This document shows positions 24,756 through 32,980 of a stretch of 64,000 nt of DNA, piece by piece. Every line of letters starts with the position of its first letter. Position 1 is the stretch's first letter. The notes under the pieces are model-generated. The model searched no databases. It saw only the letters and a list, made by a program, of their open reading frames with translations, and had not been told where the DNA came from. The DNA is from Bacillus piscicola. Lineage in GTDB: Bacteria; Bacillota; Bacilli; Bacillales; Marinococcaceae. The position numbers and the translations under genes were made by a program. The stretch is from assembly GCF_022458745.1 (NCBI RefSeq), contig NZ_JAJJJF010000001.1, forward strand, positions 1 to 64,000, in the 5' to 3' direction.

Positions 24756-24956
24756 ATGGCTACCAAAGAGACGTATGCAGCCCGCTTAAACTTGACGTTT
24801 GACATGGGTTTGGACGATGACGGAAAAACGATGACACGCCGGAGCGGTTATCCGTGTAAAATCGATGCGCTCCACGCAGTAGGCGCCGCCTTCTCGACGC
24901 TTACCGATAACCCGATCATCAACGTGTCCCTCACCGAAAACAGCAACATTTTTTAG
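24756..24956 (+). CDS. DUF1659 family protein
   Basis: 66 residues from the ATG at 24756 after a near-perfect AAAGGAGGTGA. The pattern MATKETYAARLNLTFDMG, then DDGKTMTRRSGYPCKIDA and VGAAFSTLTDNPI, fits DUF1659, a small protein of unknown function found in Bacilli and Clostridia. It is almost always followed by DUF2922 and YvrJ genes, as here. Its own near-consensus promoter and the strong ribosome site suggest substantial expression. Role unknown. Confidence 0.8.
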   Translation: MATKETYAARLNLTFDMGLDDDGKTMTRRSGYPCKIDALHAVGAAFSTLTDNPIINVSLTENSNIF

Positions 24957-25154
24957 GGGTAATAGTATGGAAAGATAATGTTTGGATGAAGGAAGCGGGC
25001 ACCGACCAGCCAAGAGGAGCCTCGATGGACGAAGCAAGATGGGGAAGCTGGGACGGTGCTCGAGCATACAAGAAGTGGGGAAAGCGACCAATTGTTATGC
25101 GACAGATAACCGTTACTAAGTACAAAACAAAATATATAAAAAGAGGGGAAAACC

Positions 25155-25376
25155 ATGCCAGCTAAAACGTTAGAAATGCGATTTTTAAATGAAGAGAAGC
25201 GAATTGTCACGATTCGTCTACCGGAACCGAAAGAGAATTTGACCTCGCAGGAAGTATCTGCTGCGATGGATGAAATGCTTACACATTCCGTTTTTTCCGG
25301 CAGTGCTAGTGTGTTGGAAACGAAGGAAGGAGCGCGGATTGTCTCCCGTGCGGTGGAGCCGATTCCGTTAGCGTAA
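25155..25376 (+). CDS. DUF2922 family protein
   Basis: 73 residues; ATG after AAGAGGGGAAA. It matches DUF2922 in layout: KTLEMRFLNEEKRIVTI, then PEPKENLTSQEVSAAMDEM and a closing ARIVSRAVEPI. The function is unknown. It lies between DUF1659 and YvrJ in the conserved three-gene order; the 200-bp gap upstream (24957-25154) holds no convincing gene. Likely cotranscribed with the YvrJ gene 65 bp downstream. Confidence 0.85.
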   Translation: MPAKTLEMRFLNEEKRIVTIRLPEPKENLTSQEVSAAMDEMLTHSVFSGSASVLETKEGARIVSRAVEPIPLA

Positions 25377-25440
25377 GTCGAACAAAGACAGGCAGCCAAC
25401 GCACGCGGCTGCCTTCTTTTCTAACAAGGGGGTGAAAACG

Positions 25441-25626
25441 TTGGAAGAACTGATCGCGCTCATATCGAACGTCGGGTTCCCGATCGCTGTTGCGTCCTAC
25501 CTGCTCATCCGGCTTGAACCAATCGTGAAGGACCTGCAAGCGTCTATATCCGGCCTGACAGTCGTGATAGGCAAACAAAACGAAGCCACCACACAGCAAA
25601 TCAGAGAACTCCTCGACACCAAATAA
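25441..25626 (+). CDS. YvrJ family small membrane protein
   Basis: 61 residues; TTG start six to seven bases after AAGGGGGTGA. A single hydrophobic segment near the N-terminus (LISNVGFPIAVASYLLIRLE) and a helical tail (ISGLTVVIGKQNEATT) match YvrJ, a short membrane protein family of Bacilli. Some relatives resemble phage holin-like (XhlA/BhlA) peptides, which would fit the nearby amidase, but that is inference. Third gene of the DUF1659-DUF2922-YvrJ set. Confidence 0.8.
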   Translation: MEELIALISNVGFPIAVASYLLIRLEPIVKDLQASISGLTVVIGKQNEATTQQIRELLDTK

Positions 25627-25884
25627 ACGACAGCTCCCTCGTAAAAAAGGGGGCAACCTACATAAAAACAAAGCCAAAAGAACTGATTCTTTGTAGCTAG
25701 CAAGAAGACCACTTACAGATCTTATTGGAACGCAAAAAGCAACAAGGTTGTCCATGCTCGTAGTGCAAATGTCCCGCGTTTTCATACTCGTTTCAGTAGC
25801 AAAAGAAATGGGGTTGAATACGTATACAAATGTGCTACATTGCTTTTCTTTTTTAGCGCAAACTTTTTCATGTAAAGAATAATT

Positions 25885-25919
25885 GTTCTTTCTACCATGC
25901 ATTCGTTCTATGTTATAAT
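25885..25919 (+). promoter_or_regulatory. SinR-type operators and -10 box upstream of sinR
   Basis: GTTCTTT (25885-25891) matches the known SinR consensus GTTCTYT. GTTCTAT (25905-25911) is a near match 20 bp later, on the same helix face. TATAAT lies at 25914-25919. This suggests autoregulation of the sinR gene at 25961. The rest of 25627-25960 shows no gene. Confidence 0.5.
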
Positions 25920-25960
25920 CATAAAAAAACAGTACATCGAATAAAGGAGATCGTATTCTC

Positions 25961-26287
25961 ATGATTGGTGACCGTATAAAGGAGTATCGTAAGCAAAGAG
26001 AGCTGTCCTTAACGGAGCTTGCTGAAAGAGCTGATGTTGCGAAGTCCTACTTAAGTGCAATTGAACGAAATTTACAGATAAACCCCTCGATTCAATTTCT
26101 TGAAAAAATATCGAAAGTCTTACATGTCCCAATAGATGTGTTAATAAATGAGGAAGCGGAAAGCGATGATAAGGAATTAGATGATGATTGGTTGGCGATT
26201 GTACAAGAAGCAATGAATTCGGGTGTTTCCAAAGAGCAGTTTAAAGAGTTTTTGGAGTTTTACAAATGGCGGTCTAAAAATCAATAG
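25961..26287 (+). CDS. sinR: SinR-family biofilm master repressor
   Basis: 108 residues. Residues 1-65 are a Cro/C1-type HTH highly like SinR: MIGDRIKEYRKQRELSLTEL, with SYLSAIERNLQINPSI as the recognition part. The C-terminal part (DDWLAIVQEAMNSGVSKEQFKEFLEF) is the SinI/SinR oligomerisation domain. SinR represses matrix genes and is antagonised by SinI. AAAGGAGA precedes the ATG. The TasA operon starts 700 bp downstream, and a SinI-like gene is at 39761, the other end of the island, rather than next to sinR as in B. subtilis. Confidence 0.88.
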   Translation: MIGDRIKEYRKQRELSLTELAERADVAKSYLSAIERNLQINPSIQFLEKISKVLHVPIDVLINEEAESDDKELDDDWLAIVQEAMNSGVSKEQFKEFLEFYKWRSKNQ

Positions 26288-26296
26288 GGATTATGG

Positions 26297-26340
26297 AACA
26301 CTTTTTTTATGTCGTGATACGTAAAAGAAGTGTTTTTTTT
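26297..26340. terminator. Convergent terminator between the two sinR paralogues
   Basis: AACACTT (26297-26303) and AAGTGTT (26328-26334) with T-runs on both sides. It can serve the plus-strand gene ending at 26287 and the minus-strand gene ending at 26379. Confidence 0.65.
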
Positions 26341-26378
26341 ATGTCGGTTGTGTTCTTTTACCCGTGCCCTTCGGCTTG

Positions 26379-26726
26379 CTACTCATCCTGCTTCTCTCTC
26401 CCTTTTGTATACTTGATATACTCACTAAATTCTTTGAATTGTTCTTTACTAAGGCCGGACGCAATCGCTTCCGTTACCAATTTCCTCCAAGCCTCGTCCA
26501 ATGGATCGGCCTGTTTTCCCTTTCCTAGCGAAGTTTCCATGATCAGTTCCTCAATGGATACATCTAAAACGGCCGCTATTTTTTTTAAGACGTCAATGGA
26601 TGGATTTTTCTTTATGTCTCTTTCCATGTCACTGATATATGACTTTGATAAGTTAGCTCTTCTGGATAATTCACTCAGGGAGAGCCCTTTTTTTCTCCGG
26701 TACCTTTTTATTTTTTCACCGAGCAT
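26379..26726 (-). CDS. Second SinR-family repressor
   Basis: 115 residues on the minus strand, convergent with sinR and divergent from sipW. It has the same two-part build: HTH (LSLSELSRRANLSKSYISDM) and a SinI-like dimerisation segment (DEAWRKLVTEAIASGLSKEQ, then FKEFSEYIKYTKG). It resembles SlrR/SinR paralogues that form heteromers in B. subtilis. GGAGGG precedes the ATG at a good distance. Its promoter region is shared with sipW, so it could directly control both itself and the matrix operon. Whether it is a SlrR equivalent cannot be told from sequence alone. Confidence 0.82.
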   Translation of the reverse strand: MLGEKIKRYRRKKGLSLSELSRRANLSKSYISDMERDIKKNPSIDVLKKIAAVLDVSIEELIMETSLGKGKQADPLDEAWRKLVTEAIASGLSKEQFKEFSEYIKYTKGREKQDE

Positions 26727-26840
26727 AGTTCCCCTCCCTCCCTAACTCCAAATACGTAACCAAGATTATAGTTCATTATATAAAAAAAAAAATTAATGTA
26801 AAAAAACGAAAAAGAGAGAAAACAAGAGAATATACGTTAT

Positions 26841-26942
26841 AAAGAACAGCTATTGTTCGATATATGGAAAAAAGAGACTATTTTCGAGTTTTGAAAATAA
26901 TCTTGTGCGATATATACTGTGTTCATATTCTTTAAAACGAAC
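26841..26942 (+). promoter_or_regulatory. sipW-tasA promoter with SinR-like sites
   Basis: TTGAAA (26891-26896), 16 bp, TATACT (26913-26918). Upstream, AAAGAAC (26841-26847) and GTTCGAT (26855-26861) face each other; AAAGAAC is the exact complement of GTTCTTT. Downstream, GTTC (26921) and GAAC (26939) form another inverted pair. The arrangement fits repression by SinR-type proteins. Confidence 0.55.
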
Positions 26943-26962
26943 AAAAGAGACGGGGTGGAGGC

Positions 26963-27517
26963 TTGGTAAAGCGATTCGGTCATTTTATACTAAATAGTTT
27001 CCTAGTTTTGTTGTTTGTCCTGTTTCTAATCGGTGTGTTTTTTATTTATCAAGAAAAAGCAAACCCCGATCAAGTTCCGTCGATATTCGGTTATCATCCG
27101 TTAACAGTGTTATCAAACAGTATGCAGCCAGCTTTTTCAGCTGGGGACATGGTGTTAACGAAGGAAGTAGACCCAGAGACGATTGAACAAGGTGACATTA
27201 TTACGTACAGAGATAAGCGTGATCAGATTATTACTCACCGAGTGATAGAAAAGGTAACAGAAGAAGAAACCGTGTTTCAAACGCAAGGAGACAACAATAA
27301 TGTGGCAGATGATTATCAAGTGATGCCAGACCAAGTAATGGGTGTTGTTGACTTTACAATTCCGAAAGGAGGATACGTCGCCCAGTTTTTAGGAAGTCCA
27401 CTGGGAATGGTCATTTTTATTGTGATACCGCTGTTCACTCTAGTAGGTATTACGGTATACGAAAAACTCGGGAAAACTGAAACGGATGTAAAGGACAAAA
27501 AACATTCTACTATGTAA
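26963..27517 (+). CDS. sipW: SipW-type (ER-like) signal peptidase I
   Basis: 184 residues. It has an N-terminal membrane segment and a C-terminal one (GMVIFIVIPLFTLVGITV). The catalytic Ser lies in VLSNSMQPAFSAGDM (about residue 52), and the usual Lys is replaced by His in QIITHRVIE (about 93), the mark of ER-type signal peptidases such as SipW. SipW removes the signal peptides of TasA and TapA. The TTG start follows GGGGTGGAGG. First gene of the matrix operon, directly before tasA. Confidence 0.88.
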   Translation: MVKRFGHFILNSFLVLLFVLFLIGVFFIYQEKANPDQVPSIFGYHPLTVLSNSMQPAFSAGDMVLTKEVDPETIEQGDIITYRDKRDQIITHRVIEKVTEEETVFQTQGDNNNVADDYQVMPDQVMGVVDFTIPKGGYVAQFLGSPLGMVIFIVIPLFTLVGITVYEKLGKTETDVKDKKHSTM

Positions 27518-27656
27518 AAACAACAACCATTTCTTACGGGGAATTTATTATACGAGGGAGGTGACCCAGTCTATGCATAACAGTTCGTAAACGTTGGTAG
27601 GAAACGAATGCAGGCAAGGATGGTCAAATGAAACAAATATGAAGGGGGATTTAATA

Positions 27657-28298
27657 ATGAAGAAAACCAAAAAGGTACTTATTGCAACAACAATGGCTGG
27701 GGTATTGGCAGTGGGGGCAGGGTTTGGAACATTTTCTTGGTTCACAGCGAGTCAGGCTTCTTCTGAAGGACAAGTGGATGCTGGAACCTTATTACTAAAC
27801 GATATTTCGGAGTACAGCGTGTTCAGCCATGAAAATATTCAGCCGATTGATCCAACCTTAAATCCTGAAATGATCGTGGAAGGTGATACGATCAACGTGC
27901 AAAATACGGGATCACTTGATATGGTTCCGCGCCTGAGGCTAGACGTAGAAGTCCGTGATGCCGACTGGAACCTTGCGCCGCAACTTACTGACGAGTATAT
28001 GGTAACGATGAATTTTAAAAGAAATGACATGAACTGGGAAGAAAGCATTACGAAGCCCGTTTCGGCATTTTTGAGTAGAGATTTCATTGATCCAGCGTGG
28101 TTCCCGAGTGATGATGGTTTTATACATGAGTTAGGCGCTGGGGACAGCTTTGATGTTAGTTTTGATGTGTACCTAAATAAAGATGCCGGCAATGAATACC
28201 AAGGATCTCACCTTACTGGAAAGCTGATCGTTGAAGGGAAGCAAACAGTGGACGGTGCAGAATACGAGAACCAAACGCAAACCCCTCAACCTCAGTAA
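27657..28298 (+). CDS. tasA: TasA/camelysin-family matrix fibre protein
   Basis: 213 residues; ATG after AAGGGGG. The signal peptide (KVLIATTMAGVLAVGAGFG) is followed by TFSWFTASQASSEGQVDAGT, the SipW cleavage and mature-start pattern of TasA/CalY proteins. The body is beta-rich (INVQNTGSLDMVPRLRLDV, then GDSFDVSFDVYLN), ending in a Gln/Pro tail. TasA forms the amyloid-like fibres of Bacillus biofilms. It lies between sipW and a TapA-like gene. A 5-codon leader ORF with a strong ribosome site lies at 27573. Length is somewhat below B. subtilis TasA (261), nearer camelysin. Confidence 0.85.
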   Translation: MKKTKKVLIATTMAGVLAVGAGFGTFSWFTASQASSEGQVDAGTLLLNDISEYSVFSHENIQPIDPTLNPEMIVEGDTINVQNTGSLDMVPRLRLDVEVRDADWNLAPQLTDEYMVTMNFKRNDMNWEESITKPVSAFLSRDFIDPAWFPSDDGFIHELGAGDSFDVSFDVYLNKDAGNEYQGSHLTGKLIVEGKQTVDGAEYENQTQTPQPQ

Positions 28299-28313
28299 AA
28301 AGCTGACATATTT

Positions 28314-28348
28314 CATACAAAACAGCCGGCTTTTGGCTGTTTTGTATG
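28314..28348. terminator. Hairpin between tasA and the TapA-like gene
   Basis: Perfect 14-bp arms CATACAAAACAGCC and GGCTGTTTTGTATG with a 7-base loop but no following T-run. It probably gives partial termination or protects the tasA mRNA 3' end, raising TasA over downstream genes. Confidence 0.7.
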
Positions 28349-28382
28349 CCTTACCTAAGAAACGCAGATGGGAGGTATGAAG

Positions 28383-29321
28383 TTGAAAGGATGGATGTCC
28401 CTCCTTGTAACCAGTGTCCTTCTTATCAGTATCGTGCTGAACGGGTTCGGGGCTTTCTCTTACTTTATTGATGACACAGCAAGTTCTGTCGGAAAGGTAA
28501 GGGCGTATATTCCAGCGGACGGTCTTCACATTAAGACGAAAGTAAATGGATGTAACATAACCGTTGATATTCGAAACAAAACACATGTGAACGTAAACGA
28601 CATTACCATTCAAACCGCAGCCCAAGTAGTGGGACACACAGATGGTGATATCTCGTTATCCGGTCACGAAAGCACCTCCCGAACATTTAAAGCACCTGAT
28701 CGAGAAGGAACATTTTGTCACAGACAGTCGCTTTCTTTTGATGTGACAGCTTTTGAAGGGGTTTTTTCTGATCAATCTCGAGTGGTTGTAAATAACCCTC
28801 CGCCTGATGAAGAGGAAGACAGTGAAACAGATTCAGAAGGAGAGGACAGCGATACGGAGAAAGACGGGGAGGATAACGAGAAACAAGGTGAAGAGGGTGA
28901 CAATGCTGACACCAACGAGAACAGAGAAAAGAATGAGGGAAGCGATAAAAACGAGCCGAAAGACAAAAAGGACGATAGCAAAGAAGTAGAAAAAGAAACG
29001 CAGGACACCAATCCGAACACGAATAAAGAAGAGAGCGAAAATACAACGAAAGATAAGAGTACGGAAAAAACGAAACAAGAAAAAGATAAAAACATGAATA
29101 CTAAAGAGGAGAGCACAAATACAGCTCCAGCTAATAGTACGGAAAAGGCAAAGCAAGAAAAGAATAAGAACACTTCCACACAGAAGCCAGAGAAAAAAGA
29201 GGAACCGAAGAAAAAACAAGATACAGATAAAAAGCCAAGCACAGAACAAAAGGCGCAGTCTAACAAGGAAAGTTCAGCACCCAGTCAAGGAAAAGCGGGA
29301 GACGGCAATGAAGCACCTTAA
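28383..29321 (+). CDS. TapA-like secreted protein with charged low-complexity tail
   Basis: About 312 residues; TTG at 28383 lies seven bases after GGAGG (ATGs at 28368 and 28377 are alternatives). The signal peptide ends in FGAFSYFIDDTASSVG, the SipW-type cleavage region. The first 150 residues are beta-rich with two cysteines (NGCNITVDI and TFCHRQSLSF). From about residue 145 the chain is a long acidic then Lys/Glu/Thr/Asn-rich tail, likely disordered. Position between tasA and a second SipW suggests a TapA-type fibre-assembly or anchoring role; the tail could bind cell wall or polysaccharide. Overlaps the next gene by 14 bp. Confidence 0.6.
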   Translation: MKGWMSLLVTSVLLISIVLNGFGAFSYFIDDTASSVGKVRAYIPADGLHIKTKVNGCNITVDIRNKTHVNVNDITIQTAAQVVGHTDGDISLSGHESTSRTFKAPDREGTFCHRQSLSFDVTAFEGVFSDQSRVVVNNPPPDEEEDSETDSEGEDSDTEKDGEDNEKQGEEGDNADTNENREKNEGSDKNEPKDKKDDSKEVEKETQDTNPNTNKEESENTTKDKSTEKTKQEKDKNMNTKEESTNTAPANSTEKAKQEKNKNTSTQKPEKKEEPKKKQDTDKKPSTEQKAQSNKESSAPSQGKAGDGNEAP

Positions 29322-29850
29322 AAATTGGCTACCTGTCTTCTCGCTTTTTATTTTCTTATATGCCATGTTCTTTTTCGTATCCCATATCCAGCACCCGGAA
29401 AGGTTACCGAAAATGTTTGGATTTCAAGTTGTGAAGGTGCTGTCCGGAAGTATGGAACCGACTTTTTCCAAAGGGGATTTGTTGTTTTTAAAAGAAACAG
29501 GGGTAATCAAAACAGGATCCATCATTATGTTTGCTGCGGAAAACGGTGCGCTTGTTACGCACCGGGTAAGCAGCATGGCCGAAACAGGCTTTTATACAAA
29601 GGGCGACGCTAATCCAATCCAGGATGCTCACATTGTTACTTTTGATGCGGTGGTAGGAATATACGCATTTCACCTCCCTTTTGCTGGTGATGTGGTTCAT
29701 TGGCTTGCAAGTAAGTACGGAATTGTATCATCGGCTGGTGTGTTACTATTGATTTTTTTATCCAGCTATTATGAAAAAACGATAAAAAAACTCTGTTTAC
29801 GCAAAAAATATGTGCGTTACATGCCGACAGAAGTAGACAAAAGAGACTAA
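29308..29850 (+). CDS. Second SipW-type signal peptidase
   Basis: 180 residues with membrane segments at both ends. Catalytic Ser in KVLSGSMEPTFSKGDLL (about residue 50) and His in GALVTHRVSS (about 90), the Ser-His arrangement of ER-type enzymes. GGGAG lies before the ATG. It overlaps the TapA-like gene, so each secreted matrix protein here has a peptidase gene beside it. It is a paralogue of the peptidase at 26963, not a recent copy, as the two sequences differ widely outside the active site. Confidence 0.85.
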   Translation: MKHLKNWLPVFSLFIFLYAMFFFVSHIQHPERLPKMFGFQVVKVLSGSMEPTFSKGDLLFLKETGVIKTGSIIMFAAENGALVTHRVSSMAETGFYTKGDANPIQDAHIVTFDAVVGIYAFHLPFAGDVVHWLASKYGIVSSAGVLLLIFLSSYYEKTIKKLCLRKKYVRYMPTEVDKRD

Positions 29851-29872
29851 CATGGGATTTTTTAATCGTTTT

Positions 29873-29888
29873 GTTCGTTATAAAGAAT
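29873..29888 (+). promoter_or_regulatory. SinR-like site before the polysaccharide genes
   Basis: GTTCGTTATAAAGAAT closely resembles the site before sipW (CGTTATAAAGAAC at 26835). A GTTC half and an AAAGAA half face each other. It suggests the polysaccharide genes are under the same repressor. Confidence 0.45.
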
Positions 29889-29913
29889 AAAAGAGCAAAG
29901 AAGGGATTACCCA

Positions 29914-31665
29914 ATGACAAGATATCGACAGCCAAAGAGGGCATTGGTCATAATTCTAGCCTTGGTGTTAGCGGTCAGCTCCATATTTCCTGTAACCCTT
30001 ACTCTAGCAGCGAAACAAGAGGAGGATACTCGTGTTCTCGTTATCTATTCATCCAAAGATGGTGAGATGGACGAACACCAGCGGAAACTGGATATGTTAA
30101 TAGGGGGATTTACGAAAAATATTGAGTTTATTAATAGTCACAACGTAAGAAAGAAGGATCTCAAACAAGTCACCCATGTTTTTTATTTCGGGCAAATAGA
30201 GGAAAAACTACCGAAGAGATTTATCACGTTGTTTGATGACTATACAGGGTATTTTATAGCGCTCGGATATAATTCCGAGTACCTGGGGGACGCCTTTCAA
30301 TTTATGGATCCACTACACGAAGTGGGAATCAATGAAATTGTGCTCATGGACGGTAGTGAAAAGACGCTGGACGTAGGTCCGGAAGAAGCGATTGAAATCG
30401 AGCTGTTAGATAACGAGGTGGACGTGTTATTGGAAGGAAGAATGGTCGAAGAAGACTGTATTCATCCTGTGATGGTAAGACAGAAAAAGAAATATTATTT
30501 TGCATTCGATAACTTACTAAATGACAAGGATATTATGTTCGGTGAAGGACTCCAAGACATCTTTCCCGCTCAAGAAGAAGAAGAAGATGTAAACCCTGCT
30601 TATCTGAGACTGGAGGACGTTCATCCTTTGGTGGATCCTGACAAATTGCAAGCGACCGCAGATTACTTAAAGGAGAAGAAGATCCCTTACATGATTGCGG
30701 TTATCCCGGTTTATACCAATCCCGTTACGGGGGAGGAGCATCACTTTTCAGACACCCCTAAGTTACTAAAGATATTGAAAGAGATGCAGAAAGAGGGAGC
30801 CAGCATCGTTTTACATGGCTATACGCACCAATATAGAACCAGTGAAACAGGGGAAGGGTTTGAGTTTTGGGATGTAGATAATAACAGACCCGTCTACACG
30901 AGTGCAGATCAAACATTAGAAATGAAAGAAAAAGAAGATTTTAGCAGCGTCACTTTATATGAAGAATACGTGGATGGGTTAAAGAGATTTGAACGAGAAT
31001 ACACGGAAAGCAAAATAGAGCGCGGGATTGAGGAGCTGGTGAATTATGGCTTGTATCCACTTGCTTTTGAAGCCCCGCATTACACGATGTCCCAGCACGG
31101 TTATCAAATTGTATCTCAGTATTTTTCTACGTACGTGGGGCAATTGCAATTAAGTGATGACGATTGGGAGTTGATGGGAAGCACCCCGTACATTACGTCC
31201 CCGACTTTTTTACATGGAATGGAGCTGCTTCCGGAAACGATGGGCTTTGTTAAAAAGAGCGATTCCCAGCCTATTGAAAAGATGATAGAGAATGCCAAAC
31301 GACACCAACTCACGCAAGGAGGAATGGTAGCCGCGTTTTATCATCCGTATTTAGGAGTTGATGGATTAAAAGAGTTGGTGACGGAAATGGAGAAATTACC
31401 CAACCTTTCCTGGATCGATTTAAAACAGCGCGATATCACGGTGACTACGGATAACATTACCATTGCGACAGACGAGGGGGAGATAGTGACAGAAATAGAT
31501 AGAGGGAAACTACTCTTTTCTTCCATTGATTTCCCGCTATATCACATCAAACAATTTGTTCAACGTGTTGTATGGGGATTTGCTGTTGCAGGAGGTGCGG
31601 CAGTAGTAGCCTTCACCGTCTTCACTATTGCGGTCAACAGAAGAAGAATGAAAGTGGGAGGGTGA
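29914..31665 (+). CDS. DUF2334 polysaccharide-deacetylase-like membrane protein
   Basis: 583 residues with an N-terminal signal segment and a C-terminal membrane anchor (VVWGFAVAGGAAVVAFTVF). Residues 195-470 match DUF2334: AYLRLEDVHPLVD (Asp ligand), YMIAVIPVYTNP, and IVLHGYTHQY (His ligands), with AFYHPYLG near the end, features of the polysaccharide deacetylase superfamily. It probably removes acetyl groups from, or binds, an exported amino-sugar polymer outside the membrane. It is followed after four bases by a GT2 synthase. Deacetylation of a PNAG-like polymer is the simplest model but the substrate is inferred. Confidence 0.85.
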   Translation: MTRYRQPKRALVIILALVLAVSSIFPVTLTLAAKQEEDTRVLVIYSSKDGEMDEHQRKLDMLIGGFTKNIEFINSHNVRKKDLKQVTHVFYFGQIEEKLPKRFITLFDDYTGYFIALGYNSEYLGDAFQFMDPLHEVGINEIVLMDGSEKTLDVGPEEAIEIELLDNEVDVLLEGRMVEEDCIHPVMVRQKKKYYFAFDNLLNDKDIMFGEGLQDIFPAQEEEEDVNPAYLRLEDVHPLVDPDKLQATADYLKEKKIPYMIAVIPVYTNPVTGEEHHFSDTPKLLKILKEMQKEGASIVLHGYTHQYRTSETGEGFEFWDVDNNRPVYTSADQTLEMKEKEDFSSVTLYEEYVDGLKRFEREYTESKIERGIEELVNYGLYPLAFEAPHYTMSQHGYQIVSQYFSTYVGQLQLSDDDWELMGSTPYITSPTFLHGMELLPETMGFVKKSDSQPIEKMIENAKRHQLTQGGMVAAFYHPYLGVDGLKELVTEMEKLPNLSWIDLKQRDITVTTDNITIATDEGEIVTEIDRGKLLFSSIDFPLYHIKQFVQRVVWGFAVAGGAAVVAFTVFTIAVNRRRMKVGG

Positions 31666-31669
31666 TAGC

Positions 31670-32947
31670 ATGGGAGATCTAATACTGTATATATCGCTAT
31701 TTCTAATTTGGCTCATGTTGTTTTATCATGCGTTTCTTATGTTGGGAGGCTATATACATTCTATTAACTATAAAAAGTATCAACAGAAAGTAGTCAAAGA
31801 TGATCAAGACTTGCCGACAGTCAGTATTTTAATCCCAGCTCATAACGAAGAGGTCGTCATAGAAGACACACTATTGTCGATGATTCGTTTGCATTACCCG
31901 AAAGAGAAACTAGAAGTTATCGTGATTAACGACAATTCCAGTGACCAAACCGGTGCTATTATTGATCGTTTTGCCAGCACCTGTACGTTTGTCAAAGCGG
32001 TGCATACGAAACCTCCTTTTGCTGGAAAAGGTAAATCAGGCGCTTTAAATCAAGGCTTGAAACAAGCAACCGGCGAAATCATTGCGGTCTATGATGCGGA
32101 TAACACACCAGAGCCAGATGCGATTCGATTGCTTGCAAAAGCGCTAATCCATGACAAAAAAGCTGGTGCTGTCGTCGGGAAATTCCGTGTAGTCAACGCA
32201 AACAAAAATTTGCTCACACGTTTGATTAACATTGAAACCCTTACCTTTCAATGGCTGGCTCAAGCCGGTCGCTGGTTTTGGTTTAAGATGACGACCATTC
32301 CCGGAACAAATTTCGCGATCCGTCGATCCATTCTTGATCAGTTAGGAGGCTGGGATGAGAAAGCGTTATCCGAAGACACAGAGCTCAGTTTTCGGGTCTA
32401 TAATCTCGGGTACTATATTCGGTTTTTCCCGGCAGCGATTACGTGGGAACAAGAACCGGAGAATCTGAAAGTATGGTGGCGGCAGCGCACAAGGTGGGCG
32501 CGAGGCAATCAGTACGTCATTTTTAAATATTTATTTAGCTGGAAGCAGCTTACCAATAAAAAAGTGTTTCTTGACTTGTTTTACTTTTTCTTTACTTACT
32601 TTTTGTTCTTTGGGGGCGTATGGCTGTCCCACTTGGTATTTGTAACGAACCTGTTTGTAGATCTAGAGCTGACGATTGGAAGTGTCTCCTACGTGTTGCT
32701 GGTTGTCGGTTTTCTGCTGTTCGTTACCGAAGTAGCCTTAGCGATAAGTATGGAAAAGAAACAATTTACGGTCAAAAACTTCTTCATTATCTTGCTGATG
32801 TATTTCACCTATTCGCAAATGTGGATGTTCCTTGTCGGCTATGCGGCGCTTTTAGAAATAAAACGGACTCTGTATAAGCAGGAAGTGAAATGGTACAAAA
32901 CGGAACGCTATAAGAAGGACACAAATAACAAAGAACGTTCCGCCTAA
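31670..32947 (+). CDS. Processive family 2 glycosyltransferase (polysaccharide synthase)
   Basis: 425 residues. An N-terminal membrane helix precedes the GT-A domain: SILIPAHNEEV, IVINDNSSDQTG, VYDADNTPEPD (DxD), ALSEDTELSFR (TED-type base) and WWRQRTRWARG (QRxRW). Four or so membrane helices follow. This is the layout of IcaA/PgaC/BcsA-type synthases that couple polymerisation with export. There is no PilZ domain. GGAGGGTGATAGC precedes the ATG. With UDP-GlcNAc 2-epimerase next, the polymer may contain GlcNAc or ManNAc. Confidence 0.9.
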   Translation: MGDLILYISLFLIWLMLFYHAFLMLGGYIHSINYKKYQQKVVKDDQDLPTVSILIPAHNEEVVIEDTLLSMIRLHYPKEKLEVIVINDNSSDQTGAIIDRFASTCTFVKAVHTKPPFAGKGKSGALNQGLKQATGEIIAVYDADNTPEPDAIRLLAKALIHDKKAGAVVGKFRVVNANKNLLTRLINIETLTFQWLAQAGRWFWFKMTTIPGTNFAIRRSILDQLGGWDEKALSEDTELSFRVYNLGYYIRFFPAAITWEQEPENLKVWWRQRTRWARGNQYVIFKYLFSWKQLTNKKVFLDLFYFFFTYFLFFGGVWLSHLVFVTNLFVDLELTIGSVSYVLLVVGFLLFVTEVALAISMEKKQFTVKNFFIILLMYFTYSQMWMFLVGYAALLEIKRTLYKQEVKWYKTERYKKDTNNKERSA

Positions 32948-32980
32948 ACGGAGCAATTATAAAGAAGGACGGTGAAGGAT

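Noticed and set aside
28772-29266. Antisense hydrophobic ORFs opposite the TapA-like gene
   Set aside because: They mirror the Glu/Lys-rich coding strand; GAA/AAG codons read backwards give Phe/Leu/Ser. The sense gene has the signal peptide and ribosome site.
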